From RBG-16-34-14 sp963727535 (GTDB taxonomy: Bacteria; Bacteroidota; Ignavibacteria; Ignavibacteriales; Ignavibacteriaceae), in the NCBI GenBank assembly GCA_963727535.1, contig CAVSGR010000004.1:372001-436000 (forward strand): a stretch of DNA of 64,000 nucleotides. The letters are read 5' to 3'. Below, piece by piece: positions 38,284 through 47,555 of the stretch. The position numbers and the translations under genes are program-made. Each line of letters begins with the position of its first letter. The stretch's first letter is position 1. The notes beneath the pieces are model-generated. The model worked only from the letters and a program-made list of their open reading frames with translations. It searched no databases and was not told where the DNA came from.

Positions 38284-39162
38284 ATGATTTTATTAGACGG
38301 GAAAAAAATAGCACAGGATATAAGAGCCGAGTTAAAAATCGAGATTGATAAACTAAAAGCAGAAGGGAAACGAGTTCCGGGTTTAGCTGCGATTCTTGTT
38401 GGCAACAATCCTGCTTCGGAAATTTATGTAAGCAGTAAAACGAAAGATTGTAATGAAATTGGAATGAAGTCTATAACTGAAAAAAAAGATGAAAGCACTT
38501 CAGAAAAAGAATTACTTGAACTCATCGAATCGTATAATAAGAATAAAGATTTCCACGGAATTCTTGTTCAGCTTCCTTTGCCCAAACATATTGATGAAGA
38601 CAAAGTAATCGAAGCGATTTCTCCACAAAAAGATGTCGATGGGTTTCATCCAATGAGTGTTGGTAAGCTTGTGATCGGTAAAGAAACTTTTCGTTCTTGT
38701 ACTCCTGCAGGAATTCAGGAACTGTTAATTCGTTACAACATCGATACAAAAGGAAAACATGTTGTTGTTCTCGGCAGAAGCAATATAGTTGGCAAACCGA
38801 TTGCAAACATTATGCTTCAGAAGAAAGAACATGCTAATTCAATCGTAACGATTTGTCATTCTGCAACAAAAGATATTTCTTACTTTACAAAACAGGCGGA
38901 TATTCTAATTGCAGCAATCGGCAGAGCCAAATTTGTTAATGCAGATATGGTGAAAGACGGTGTTGTAGTTGTTGATGTAGGAATAAACAGAATTAATGAT
39001 GAAACTGCAAAAAGGGGTTACCGTGTTGTAGGTGATGTAGACTTTGAAGAAGTTTCTAAAAAAGCATCTTACATTACTCCGGTTCCGGGTGGAGTTGGAT
39101 TAATGACAAGAGCAATGTTGTTAAAAAATACATTTGAAGCATTTACAAAATATGGTGAGTAA
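38284..39162 (+). CDS. folD: Methylenetetrahydrofolate dehydrogenase/cyclohydrolase
   Basis: Bifunctional one-carbon enzyme making 10-formyl-THF from 5,10-methylene-THF. The 292-residue protein has the catalytic Tyr-Lys pair in YVSSKTKDC, GILVQLPLPKH, the NADP site GRSNIVGKP and the C-terminal PVPGGVGLMTRAML. deoC begins 2 bases after its stop. Confidence 0.97.
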   Translation: MILLDGKKIAQDIRAELKIEIDKLKAEGKRVPGLAAILVGNNPASEIYVSSKTKDCNEIGMKSITEKKDESTSEKELLELIESYNKNKDFHGILVQLPLPKHIDEDKVIEAISPQKDVDGFHPMSVGKLVIGKETFRSCTPAGIQELLIRYNIDTKGKHVVVLGRSNIVGKPIANIMLQKKEHANSIVTICHSATKDISYFTKQADILIAAIGRAKFVNADMVKDGVVVVDVGINRINDETAKRGYRVVGDVDFEEVSKKASYITPVPGGVGLMTRAMLLKNTFEAFTKYGE

Positions 39163-39163
39163 A

Positions 39164-40030
39164 ATGGAACACCGAATATCTGATCTTGATGTTTCGCAGA
39201 AATTCCTGGAAAAAACTTTAAGAGATTTTTACTGCAAAGAAGAATCCTGTAAAGGCTGGGAAACCAATGTTGTAACACAGCCTAAAACTGTAAAGAATAT
39301 TATGGGCGTTGGTGCATCCAGAGTTGCTGCGGGTTTGGGAATTGGTGAAGCTTTGCCTGATAAAAATCTTGCATCAAAAATTGATCATACATTATTAAAG
39401 CCAGATGCAACTCCCGACGAAATAAGAAAACTTTGTGATGAAGCAGCAAAATTTAAGTTTGCTTCAGTTTGTATAAATCCAGGTTATGTTTCTCTCAGTA
39501 GCAGTTTATTAAAAGGAACCGGAGTAAAAATTTGTACAGTTATTGGATTTCCACTTGGTTCGAATACAACTGAGACAAAAAAGTTTGAAGCGGAACAGGC
39601 TATACAAAACGGTGCTAATGAAATTGATATGGTAATGAATGTCGGACAGCACAAGCAAGGGAATTATGAATATGTTTTTAATGATATAAGCCAGGTTGTA
39701 CTTATAGCTAAAAAGAATAATGCAATTTGTAAAGTTATTCTTGAAACAGCCTTACTTACTGATGATGAGAAAATAAAAGCTTGCTTAATTTGTAAAAAAG
39801 CAGGAGCTGATTTTGTTAAAACTTCTACTGGCTTTAGCAAAGGGGGCGCAACAGTCGGCGATGTTGCATTAATGAAATATGTTGTTGGAAGCAGCATAGG
39901 AGTTAAAGCTTCAGGTGGAATTCGTTCTAAAGAAGATGCACAAGCAATGATTGCAAGTGGTGCTGATAGAATTGGCGCAAGTGCAAGTGTAAAGATTGTC
40001 TCTGGCGAGAAATCCGATAGTAATTATTAA
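39164..40030 (+). CDS. deoC: Deoxyribose-phosphate aldolase
   Basis: Splits 2-deoxyribose-5-phosphate into acetaldehyde and glyceraldehyde-3-phosphate. The Schiff-base Lys is in FVKTSTGF and the second active Lys in GVKASGGIRS; the core starts at ASKIDHTLLKPDA. The start at ATG 39164 is preferred over an in-frame ATG inside folD. The protein of 288 residues has about 70 residues before the barrel (ISDLDVSQKFLEKTLRDFYC), longer than the short E. coli type. Confidence 0.94.
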   Translation: MEHRISDLDVSQKFLEKTLRDFYCKEESCKGWETNVVTQPKTVKNIMGVGASRVAAGLGIGEALPDKNLASKIDHTLLKPDATPDEIRKLCDEAAKFKFASVCINPGYVSLSSSLLKGTGVKICTVIGFPLGSNTTETKKFEAEQAIQNGANEIDMVMNVGQHKQGNYEYVFNDISQVVLIAKKNNAICKVILETALLTDDEKIKACLICKKAGADFVKTSTGFSKGGATVGDVALMKYVVGSSIGVKASGGIRSKEDAQAMIASGADRIGASASVKIVSGEKSDSNY

Positions 40031-40039
40031 GGAATTATG

Positions 40040-40072
40040 ATAGATGATATCTTTTCAAAAGATGTCATCTAT
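40040..40072 (+). terminator. Hairpin after deoC
   Basis: A long stem, ATAGATGATATCTTTT against AAAAGATGTCATCTAT with one mismatch and a single-base loop, 9 bases after the deoC stop. It has no T tract beyond its arm, so it may be a terminator or an mRNA-end protector. Confidence 0.5.
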
Positions 40073-40085
40073 AAATTAATGTAAA

Positions 40086-40310
40086 ATGGTTCTAGACATT
40101 ATAATCAAGAAAACAGATGACGGTTTTACAGCAGAAGTTCCTTCGTTAAAAGGTTGTGAATGCTGGGCGCACGATGAAGATACTGTAATGAATAAAATTA
40201 TCGATCTTGTTTCTTATTATCTTAAGATTAATTCAAAAGAGAAATTTAAGGTTGATAAAGCAAGAGGAAACAAAAACAAAACAGTTTATAAATTAGTTTT
40301 TAATAAATAA
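40086..40310 (+). CDS. HicB-like protein without HicA
   Basis: A 74-residue protein with the partial RNase-H-like HicB fold: IKKTDDGFTAEVPSLKGCECWAHDEDTVMNKI. In toxin-antitoxin pairs HicB neutralises HicA, but no HicA-like gene lies on either side, and there is no DNA-binding tail. It is therefore probably a solitary HicB-like protein. Confidence 0.75.
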   Translation: MVLDIIIKKTDDGFTAEVPSLKGCECWAHDEDTVMNKIIDLVSYYLKINSKEKFKVDKARGNKNKTVYKLVFNK

Positions 40311-40350
40311 ATCATTCCGAATTTATTTCGGAATCCCATTAATTTTTTTA

Positions 40351-40421
40351 GAGATTCTTCAGTCATTTCATTCCTTCAGAATGACCTTTACTTTGTCACT
40401 CTGAGCGAAGCGAAGAGTCTC
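40351..40421. repeat. REP-like dispersed repeat, copy 2
   Basis: Arms starting GAGATTCTTCAGTCATTTC and ending GCGAAGAGTCTC; the core GTCACTCTGAGC at 40394 is the reverse complement of the right arm at 24185-24258. It fills the gap before trmH. Confidence 0.72.
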
Positions 40422-40452
40422 ATTCAACAAAAGATGCCGAACCTATTTCAGC

Positions 40453-41055
40453 ATGACAAATGTGCAATCATTTAAGACTGAAAAAAGAACAAACAAGATT
40501 ATTTCTGTTGTTAAATCACGACAGAAATCTCTTCATGTTGTTTTTGAGAACATCCACGACCCCCATAATGTAAGTGCAATTTTCAGAACTTGTGATAGTG
40601 TCGGGGTTGGGAAAGTTTCACTTGTTTATGATATTGAAAAATTTCCTAAGATTGGCAAAAGATCTTCTGCTTCTGCTTATAAATGGATTGAAAAAGAAAA
40701 GTATAAAAGTATACCAGAATGTTTTGAATCATTGAAAAAAGATGGTTTTAAAATTTTAGTTTCTTCAATTTCAGCAGATTCAAAAAGTATTTACGATCTT
40801 GATCTTACTCAAAAAACTGCTATCGTTTTTGGGAATGAACATCGCGGAGTTTCTAAAGACGCTGAAGAATTTGCAGATGAAAAATTTATTATTCCTATGT
40901 TTGGTATGGTGCAAAGCCTGAACGTTTCTGTTGCTGCTGCCATTTGTTTATACGAAGCTTTGAGACAAAGAATTATTGAAGGAATGTATGACAAATCTGA
41001 GTTTTCTGAAGAAGAACTCAATTCAAAAATTGAAGAATGGATAAATAAAAAATGA
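40453..41055 (+). CDS. trmH: TrmH-family tRNA/rRNA 2'-O-methyltransferase
   Basis: A SPOUT-fold enzyme of 200 residues. The three family motifs are NVSAIFRTCDSVG, AIVFGNEHRGVS and IPMFGMVQSLNVSVAAAICLYE. The length and the short N-terminus fit TrmH, which methylates G18 in the tRNA D loop, rather than the longer RlmB type. The start at ATG 40453 follows the REP-like repeat. Confidence 0.9.
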   Translation: MTNVQSFKTEKRTNKIISVVKSRQKSLHVVFENIHDPHNVSAIFRTCDSVGVGKVSLVYDIEKFPKIGKRSSASAYKWIEKEKYKSIPECFESLKKDGFKILVSSISADSKSIYDLDLTQKTAIVFGNEHRGVSKDAEEFADEKFIIPMFGMVQSLNVSVAAAICLYEALRQRIIEGMYDKSEFSEEELNSKIEEWINKK

Positions 41056-41068
41056 TGGAAGATGGTTG

Positions 41069-41095
41069 ACTACCTTCGCTAAAAGCTTCGGTAGT
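41069..41095. repeat. Nested palindrome downstream of trmH
   Basis: Outer stem ACTACC/GGTAGT, symmetrical TTC/TTC internal loop, inner stem GCT/AGC and AAA loop. The plan matches the inserts in the tRNA-Ser copies at 53478-53503 and the hairpins at 30816 and 57670. Confidence 0.65.
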
Positions 41096-41199
41096 TAAAA
41101 CGGCAAATGGAAGACGTATGCTATATCAAATTCAGTATAGTATCAAGAATCCAGCATTAAGCATCCGGTATCAAAAGTCTTGTTTAAGGGTAGAATAGT

Positions 41200-42477
41200 A
41201 TGATCCAGGAATTTAGGAAAATTAGTAAAGTATCTGGCGAGCTCAATCTTCCCGGCGATAAATCAATTTCACATCGCGCGGTTATGTTTGCGTCTATTGC
41301 GAAAGGGAAATCTGTAATTAAAAATCTTTCAAATGGTCAGGATGTTGCCACAACAGTAAAATGTTTTCAACAGCTAGGAGCGGAAATTAAGAAGGAAGAC
41401 TCAGAAATTATTGTAACTGGTAGAGGATTTAAGAATTTTAACAAGCCTTCTGAATTTTTGGATTGCGGTAATTCTGGAACAACAGCAAGACTAATTACTG
41501 GATTTCTTTCTGCACAAAATTTTGAAACTACTCTTATCGGGGATGAATCTCTTTCTCAAAGACCGATGGATAGAGTTACAATTCCATTAGCTCAAATGGG
41601 TGCAAGATTTGAATCTGAAAACAACAGGTTGCCATTAAAGATTTTATCCTCCAAAGAACTTCATCCAATTAATTATGAACTCCCTGTTGCGAGTGCACAG
41701 ATAAAAAGTGCTGTTATTTTTGCCGGTTTGCATTGTGAAAGTACTACATCAGTTATAGAAAGACTTCCTTCAAGAAATCATACAGAAAAAATGCTTGGAC
41801 TCGAAGTAAAGAAAAATAAATCAGGCAATACAATTTTAGTTTCTAAAATTAATTATCCTGTTCCTGCAGAATACTTTGTCCCTTCGGATGTCTCCTCTGC
41901 AGCATTTTTTGTTGTTCTTGCTATTCTATCTAAAAATTCTTCACTTAGAATTAAAAATATCGGTTTGAATGAAACCCGGAAAGGTTATCTAGAAATACTC
42001 GAAAAAATGGGAGCGGAAATCAATTATGAAAATATTTCTGTAAGCGGCGGCGAAACTTATGGTGATATAGTAGTTGAAACGAGCGAGTTGAAAAACATTG
42101 AGATCCCTAAAGAAATAATTCCGAATATTATTGATGAAATTCCGATTTTATCTGTTGCCGGTTTATTTGCTGAGGGAAACTTTGTAATAAAAAATGCAGG
42201 TGAGTTGAGAAAAAAGGAAAGCGACCGGATTTCAACTCTTTGTTATAACTATAAACTTTTGGGATTACAAGTAGATGAATTTGAAGACGGCTTTTCCATA
42301 TCAGGTCAGATAAAAAATAAAAATGTTGCTTTTAATAGTTTTGATGATCACAGAATTGCGATGGCGTTTGCAATATTATCAATGCTGTTGAATGAGGGAG
42401 GTAAGGTTGATAACTTCGATTGTGTTGCAATCTCTAACCCCGATTTTCTAAGACAAGTACAAATGATAGCTGTCTAA
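41200..42477 (+). CDS. aroA: 3-phosphoshikimate 1-carboxyvinyltransferase (EPSP synthase)
   Basis: Sixth step of the shikimate pathway, joining PEP to shikimate-3-phosphate. The 425-residue protein has LPGDKSISHRAVMFASIA, LDCGNSGTTARLITG, RPMDRV and the C-terminal DDHRIAMAFA, all active-site regions. It supplies the chorismate used by the PabBC fusion at 10.4 kb. It is convergent with bshC. Confidence 0.97.
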   Translation: MIQEFRKISKVSGELNLPGDKSISHRAVMFASIAKGKSVIKNLSNGQDVATTVKCFQQLGAEIKKEDSEIIVTGRGFKNFNKPSEFLDCGNSGTTARLITGFLSAQNFETTLIGDESLSQRPMDRVTIPLAQMGARFESENNRLPLKILSSKELHPINYELPVASAQIKSAVIFAGLHCESTTSVIERLPSRNHTEKMLGLEVKKNKSGNTILVSKINYPVPAEYFVPSDVSSAAFFVVLAILSKNSSLRIKNIGLNETRKGYLEILEKMGAEINYENISVSGGETYGDIVVETSELKNIEIPKEIIPNIIDEIPILSVAGLFAEGNFVIKNAGELRKKESDRISTLCYNYKLLGLQVDEFEDGFSISGQIKNKNVAFNSFDDHRIAMAFAILSMLLNEGGKVDNFDCVAISNPDFLRQVQMIAV

Positions 42478-42490
42478 CTATAGAAGAATA

Positions 42491-44116
42491 TCAATATTTA
42501 ATCACCTGGTGATCAAAATTATTGATCTTAAGCTCATCGAATAACTTATTCATAAAACCTTCTCCGTATTTATTGTAGAAATAAACGAAATTTAACTCAC
42601 GTTCCTGTAGATTGTTATTCGGGAAAAGGGAATTAGAAAGCTTATCAATTTGCCTTAGAGTAATTTCATGTTTCTTTTTCTGTGCATCAATTGCTTTTGA
42701 TTTTAATTCATCGAGATAGCCGAGGATTTTTTGCCTGTATTTTCCGGTAGCGTCAGCAATTGTTTTATCAAATTCAAAAAGCTTTTCTTTAAGACGATCA
42801 ATAACCACTTCTATCTGATTATTTGATTCAGCAAAAATATCATCGATAGAATTTTTAGAAAGAGAATTTATAACTCTCGTTTTTAATTCATCGGAATTAA
42901 CAAAAACATCTTCAAATGAGAGATTATACTTTTCAAAAATCTTTTCGAGATTTTTTTCATAAATAGTTGCAGAAATTCTCGGGTAAATTATTGGAGAGGT
43001 TAAATCGTAAAAGTCATACAAAGATGATAACTGGGCAAAGTAAGATATTTCACTAGGTCCACCGACATAAAATGCAGTTGGTAAAATATAATCCTGGCAA
43101 ATTGGTCTTAATAAAACATTTGCACTAAAGTTCTCAGGTTTATTGTCAATCTCATCAATAATTTCTTCCTGTGTAAACTTCTTCCGTTTTCTTCTTAGTC
43201 TGAACTCATTCTCAACAGGCTCAATGAGAAATCTACCATCTTCATTTCTATAAAAAAGATTTACAGGTCGCACCTTTACCTGCGCGTGATAAATTTCTTC
43301 AATTGTCGCGCTGACCTGTACAAGTTTTTCTGTATGCTGTCTGAAATTATTTATTTCCTTTTTAAAAACAGGTTTTAACAGATTTTTAATTATTATATCC
43401 TGTGGATCAAAAATTATCAGACCATATTTATCAAAAAGCCAGAAGATAAGTTCGCGAAAGGACTGTTTAAATGTTTTCCCAACCGAATAACTTTCCTTCA
43501 GTTTCTTTAGCAAGTCAGGCTTGAATTCTGTATCCCGAAGATTTTTATCAAGATTATCTAAAAAAGCAGATATAGATTCTTTAATTTGTAAATAACCAAC
43601 GCTTTGCCGGATTTCTTCATCAACAATTTCATCATCATAAGAAATTTTTGTTACTTCATTGAGCTCATTTATGACATTTAAAGATCTTACTTCTTCAAAA
43701 TCGTGATCATCTCCCTCAAGCCAGAAAACAGGAACAAAGTTGTAAGCGTCGTATCTTTCTTTTAAATGTTCGGCAAGCTTTATTGCAGTAATTATTTTGT
43801 AAAAAGTATAAAGTGGTCCACCCAAAATACCAAGCTGCTGTCCGGTTACTACAGCAAGAGTATTCTTTTCTTTCAACAAATCAATATTGTTTTTTGTCTT
43901 TTCGGAAAGGCTAAAACCTTTGTATTGACCGGTAATAATTTTCGGAACGTCGTTTCTGAATTCCCGGTTAGTTTCAGAGATTGTTTTAAATGTCGTTAAA
44001 TATTCATCTCTATTTCTGAAATCGTGTTTGTAGAACTTTTTTACGTTTTCAAACTCATAAAGATAATCTAGGAAAAGATTGTATTGCCCCGGAATATCTC
44101 CAAAGTTAATTTGCAT
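42491..44116 (-). CDS. bshC: Putative bacillithiol synthase, cysteine-adding enzyme
   Basis: Last step of bacillithiol synthesis, adding Cys to GlcN-malate. The 541-residue length and the sequence VVTGQQLGILGGPLYTFYKIITAIKLA and VPVFWLEGDDHDFEEV are hallmarks of BshC, as is PTAFYVGGPSEISYFAQL. bshA and bshB are not in the window. Bacillithiol as the low-mass thiol fits the Bacteroidota/Chlorobi assignment. Confidence 0.94.
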   Translation of the reverse strand: MQINFGDIPGQYNLFLDYLYEFENVKKFYKHDFRNRDEYLTTFKTISETNREFRNDVPKIITGQYKGFSLSEKTKNNIDLLKEKNTLAVVTGQQLGILGGPLYTFYKIITAIKLAEHLKERYDAYNFVPVFWLEGDDHDFEEVRSLNVINELNEVTKISYDDEIVDEEIRQSVGYLQIKESISAFLDNLDKNLRDTEFKPDLLKKLKESYSVGKTFKQSFRELIFWLFDKYGLIIFDPQDIIIKNLLKPVFKKEINNFRQHTEKLVQVSATIEEIYHAQVKVRPVNLFYRNEDGRFLIEPVENEFRLRRKRKKFTQEEIIDEIDNKPENFSANVLLRPICQDYILPTAFYVGGPSEISYFAQLSSLYDFYDLTSPIIYPRISATIYEKNLEKIFEKYNLSFEDVFVNSDELKTRVINSLSKNSIDDIFAESNNQIEVVIDRLKEKLFEFDKTIADATGKYRQKILGYLDELKSKAIDAQKKKHEITLRQIDKLSNSLFPNNNLQERELNFVYFYNKYGEGFMNKLFDELKINNFDHQVIKY

Positions 44117-44267
44117 TAATTCTCCGATTTGTTTTGATTCTAAAGTAGAAAAGTATAAAAAACTCTTAAGCTTAACAAATTAAATGGGTTTACCTTAAAC
44201 TGCATAAAAGTGCTTTTAAAGGATTTAATAATTCTTTATCTTCATTAACAAAAATTAGCAGGTAAGG

Positions 44268-45284
44268 GTGGAAATTAATCCTCTGAAATATTTTACAATT
44301 CCCAGAGCTTTTAATGTTTTGAAGGTCATAGGCTCGTTTGTGGTATCCCGAATTGTACGCAAACCTGTTGTTTGGGGGATGCCTATAAGTTATTCTATTG
44401 AACCTACTAATCATTGTAATCTAAAATGCCCTGAATGTCCTTCCGGTTTGGGAGCCTTAACCCGCCCTCTTGGTTTACTTTCAGTAGACGATTTTAAGAA
44501 TATAGTAAATCAAATTAAGGGTACAGGTTTTTATGTGCAGCTTTATTTCCAGGGAGAACCTTACATAAACAAAAATCTTCCTGAAATGATAAAGTTTGCG
44601 CAAAACAAAAATATTTATGTTTCAATAAGCACCAACGGTCATTATATAAATGAAAAAACTGTCGGTAACATAATTGAGAATGCGCCAGATAAATTAATCT
44701 TTTCCGTTGACGGACTCGATGAAGAAAGTTATCAAAATTACAGAGTAGGCGGTTCATTTAAAAAGGCGGATGAGGGTTTAAGGTTGCTGATCAGAAAAAG
44801 AGATCAGCTAAAAAAGAAAAAACCCTTTGTAGAATTTCAATTCATTGTTATGAAGCAAAACGAACATATGCTCGATGAAGTTATAAAATATGGTAAAGAT
44901 ACAGGTGTAGATAAAGTTGTTTTTAAGACAATGCAGGTTTCATCTTATGAAAGTGCTTTACATTTTTTACCATCGAATAAAAAGTACAGAAGATATGTTG
45001 TAAGTAATGGAGAAGTTAAGATTAAAAATAAGTTGAAAGATCATTGCTTCGCCTTGTGGAGAACTTCTGTTATAACATGGGATGGGAAGGTTGTTCCCTG
45101 CTGTTTTGATAAGGATGCTAATTTTGGTTTGGGCGAATTGAAAGACAATTCAATGAAAGATATTTGGATATCAAAACCTTACCAGGATTTCAGGCAGGGA
45201 GTTCTTAATAATAGGAAAGGTTTGGGTATGTGTACCAATTGTACGGAAGGATTAAAAATAAATATTTTAGAACTTGAACATTGA
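44268..45284 (+). CDS. Radical SAM protein with SPASM domain
   Basis: A 338-residue iron-sulfur enzyme. The radical SAM cluster motif is CNLKCPEC (after IEPTNH); the C-terminal SPASM-like part holds auxiliary-cluster cysteines in GKVVPCCFD and GMCTNC. It starts at GTG 44268. A flippase-like protein and a glycosyltransferase follow in an overlapping set, which suggests a lipid or glycan modification; the substrate is unknown. Confidence 0.88.
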   Translation: MEINPLKYFTIPRAFNVLKVIGSFVVSRIVRKPVVWGMPISYSIEPTNHCNLKCPECPSGLGALTRPLGLLSVDDFKNIVNQIKGTGFYVQLYFQGEPYINKNLPEMIKFAQNKNIYVSISTNGHYINEKTVGNIIENAPDKLIFSVDGLDEESYQNYRVGGSFKKADEGLRLLIRKRDQLKKKKPFVEFQFIVMKQNEHMLDEVIKYGKDTGVDKVVFKTMQVSSYESALHFLPSNKKYRRYVVSNGEVKIKNKLKDHCFALWRTSVITWDGKVVPCCFDKDANFGLGELKDNSMKDIWISKPYQDFRQGVLNNRKGLGMCTNCTEGLKINILELEH

Positions 45285-45290
45285 AAGTTT

Positions 45291-46268
45291 ATGGAATCAG
45301 TTGCGATAAAAAAATATATAACCGATTTTTTTACTCTTAATAAGAATAAAATATTTTTATTTCTTAAGATTATTGTTGCGGGCGGGTTAATTTTCTTTAT
45401 TGCTACAACTGTAAAAATTTCAAAAATTGTCGATGCTTTTGAAAATGCAAATTATATGCTGATTGCAGCCGCTTTTATTTTGGTTATACCAAATGTATTT
45501 CTTCAATATTGGAAATGGCTTTTAACCTGTGACACAATTCTAAATTATAAAAAAAAGAAAGTAATCTTAATTTCGCTTTTCCAGGGATTTGCGGCAGGGG
45601 CTTTTACTCCTTTCAGGCTTGGTGAATATTTTGGCAGGGCGTTTCTCTTTAAAGAAAGGACTTTGCTAAAAATTACTATTGCGACTGTTATTGATAAATT
45701 TTTTCCTCTTGCAATTGTTGCATTTACCGGGGCTTTGGCAAGTATTTTATTCGTTCATTTTTTTTATAACGTAACGATTTATATCACAATTGCTTTATTT
45801 GTAGTTGTATTTACTCTCTTCTATTTGCTTATTCTTCTTTTGATCGATCCCGAGTTCTGGAATAATTTTCTTTTTAATAAGATAAGGAAATCGAGGTATT
45901 ATAGATTTTTTAACAAAATGAATTTTATAAAAAATCTTGACAGAAAATACTCACTGAAAATGTTTTCGATTTCAATTCTCTTTTATCTCTGTTTTATTAC
46001 TCAATTTGTTATACTTGTCTTTGCATTCAGCGGTCAATTTAATTTTGCGAATTTCTATTGGGCAGCTATTCTTGTAATGTTTACAAAAACTTTTTTCCCC
46101 GCAATATCTCTTAGTGAAATTGGAATCAGAGAAGGTGCATCTGTTTTTTTTCTTGGACAAATGGGTGTTAATGCCGCATCTGCTTTTGACGCTGCAATAT
46201 TCCTTTTCTTTATTAATATTCTTATTCCTTCTTTAATTGGTTTATCTTTATTATTTAAGAAGAAATAA
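45291..46268 (+). CDS. Flippase-like (LPG synthase TM-domain / UPF0104) membrane protein
   Basis: A 325-residue protein with about eight hydrophobic segments. AGAFTPFRLGEYFGRAFLF and SLSEIGIREGASVFFLG are the conserved loops of the lysyl-phosphatidylglycerol synthase membrane domain family. It probably flips a lipid or lipid-linked sugar. It sits between a radical SAM gene (6-base gap) and a glycosyltransferase (1-base overlap). Confidence 0.85.
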   Translation: MESVAIKKYITDFFTLNKNKIFLFLKIIVAGGLIFFIATTVKISKIVDAFENANYMLIAAAFILVIPNVFLQYWKWLLTCDTILNYKKKKVILISLFQGFAAGAFTPFRLGEYFGRAFLFKERTLLKITIATVIDKFFPLAIVAFTGALASILFVHFFYNVTIYITIALFVVVFTLFYLLILLLIDPEFWNNFLFNKIRKSRYYRFFNKMNFIKNLDRKYSLKMFSISILFYLCFITQFVILVFAFSGQFNFANFYWAAILVMFTKTFFPAISLSEIGIREGASVFFLGQMGVNAASAFDAAIFLFFINILIPSLIGLSLLFKKK

Positions 46269-47404
46269 TGGCTGAACCGATTCTAATTATTTGTTTTACC
46301 TTACTCCTTCTATTTTATATCTATTTTATCTTATCAGTTTATGCCGGGTTGAGTAAAAATTATGTTGATGTAAAACTTAAAGAGGTAAATGAATTTGTCA
46401 GCTTGTTAATTCCGTTTAGAAATGAATCTGAAAATATTTTGAAAAGTCACGAAAGCATTGAAAATCAGACATACCCTAAGGACAAATTCGAAGTAATTTA
46501 TATCAATGATTCTTCCACGGATGATTCTCTTTCAAAGTTGATGGAAGCAAAAAAATCATCTAACATTAAAGTTATTTCTCTTCCCGATGATTTCCTTCCA
46601 AATGCACACAAAAAAAGAGCAGTAAGATTCGGAATAGAAAATTGTAATGGCGAAATAATCGTTACGACCGATGCAGATTGTGCTTATCAAAAGGAATGGC
46701 TTGTAACTTTACTTAGTTATTACGATGAAACTACAGGTTTCGTTTCTGGTCCTGTAGAATTTGAAAAAGGGAAAACTCTGTTTGATAAGATCCAAAGAAT
46801 TGAATTTGCAGGATTAATTCTGGCAGGCGCTGGTTTAATCGGAATAGACAAACCAACAATTTGTAATGCCGCGAATTCATCTTACAGGAAAAGTTCTTAC
46901 AAGTCTGTAAATGGTTTTGATGATAATCTTCATCTTTCTTCCGGTGATGATGAGATTTTAATGCAAAAGATCTGGAGAAAGGGAAAAGATAAAATTAAGT
47001 TTTGTATGAACCGAAAAGCAGTCGTGTTATCAGCATCGAACAAAACTTTCTCACAATTTTATCAACAAAGGAAAAGATGGGCGAGCAAAGGATTATTCTA
47101 TATTAATAAATTTCTCATTCTGAAGCTGGTTTTAATTTTTCTTTTCTATTTTTGTTTAATAGTTCAGCTAATAGTCGGTTTTACATTCGCTTCAACATTT
47201 CTGATAACATTTCTTATTTCATTTCTTATAAAAATCATTTTAGAATATGCCATCCTTAGGAAAGGTGTAAAATTACTATTTGATAAGGACTTACTTAAAC
47301 CCTTTCTTATCACAGAACTTCTTCATATTCCATACATTGTTTTATTCAGCATCGCCGGGGCATTTGGAAAATTCAAATGGAAAGACAGAACTGTAAAACG
47401 CTGA
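46268..47404 (+). CDS. Family 2 glycosyltransferase, membrane-bound
   Basis: A 378-residue enzyme. An N-terminal membrane helix is followed by a GT-A domain: LIPFRNESENI, INDSSTDDS, the metal-binding VTTDADC and the acceptor motif QQRKRWASKG. Three C-terminal membrane helices follow. It probably transfers sugars to a lipid carrier, along with the flippase-like protein before it. Confidence 0.9.
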   Translation: MAEPILIICFTLLLLFYIYFILSVYAGLSKNYVDVKLKEVNEFVSLLIPFRNESENILKSHESIENQTYPKDKFEVIYINDSSTDDSLSKLMEAKKSSNIKVISLPDDFLPNAHKKRAVRFGIENCNGEIIVTTDADCAYQKEWLVTLLSYYDETTGFVSGPVEFEKGKTLFDKIQRIEFAGLILAGAGLIGIDKPTICNAANSSYRKSSYKSVNGFDDNLHLSSGDDEILMQKIWRKGKDKIKFCMNRKAVVLSASNKTFSQFYQQRKRWASKGLFYINKFLILKLVLIFLFYFCLIVQLIVGFTFASTFLITFLISFLIKIILEYAILRKGVKLLFDKDLLKPFLITELLHIPYIVLFSIAGAFGKFKWKDRTVKR

Positions 47405-47499
47405 AAAATTCATTGTCTATTTAATTATCAGACTGTTCAACTTTGTGTACAAATCTTTGTAAAAATCCTTCCATTTCTTCTAAAATTATAAAGATTTTA

Positions 47500-47517
47500 T
47501 TGGCATGATCGTTGGCT
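47500..47517 (+). promoter_or_regulatory. Possible sigma-54 promoter
   Basis: TTGGCATG-ATCG-TTGGCT resembles the -24/-12 consensus TTGGCACG-N4-TTGCT with the right spacing, 38 bases before the DUF6600-type gene. The -12 part has GG in place of GC, so this is tentative. Confidence 0.3.
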
Positions 47518-47555
47518 TTTCAGATGTAAAGTAAAAATACTCATAGAGGTATGAA

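Noticed and set aside
40086..40310. HicAB toxin-antitoxin system
   Set aside because: Only a HicB-like ORF is present; neither flank encodes a HicA-sized dsRBD-like toxin.
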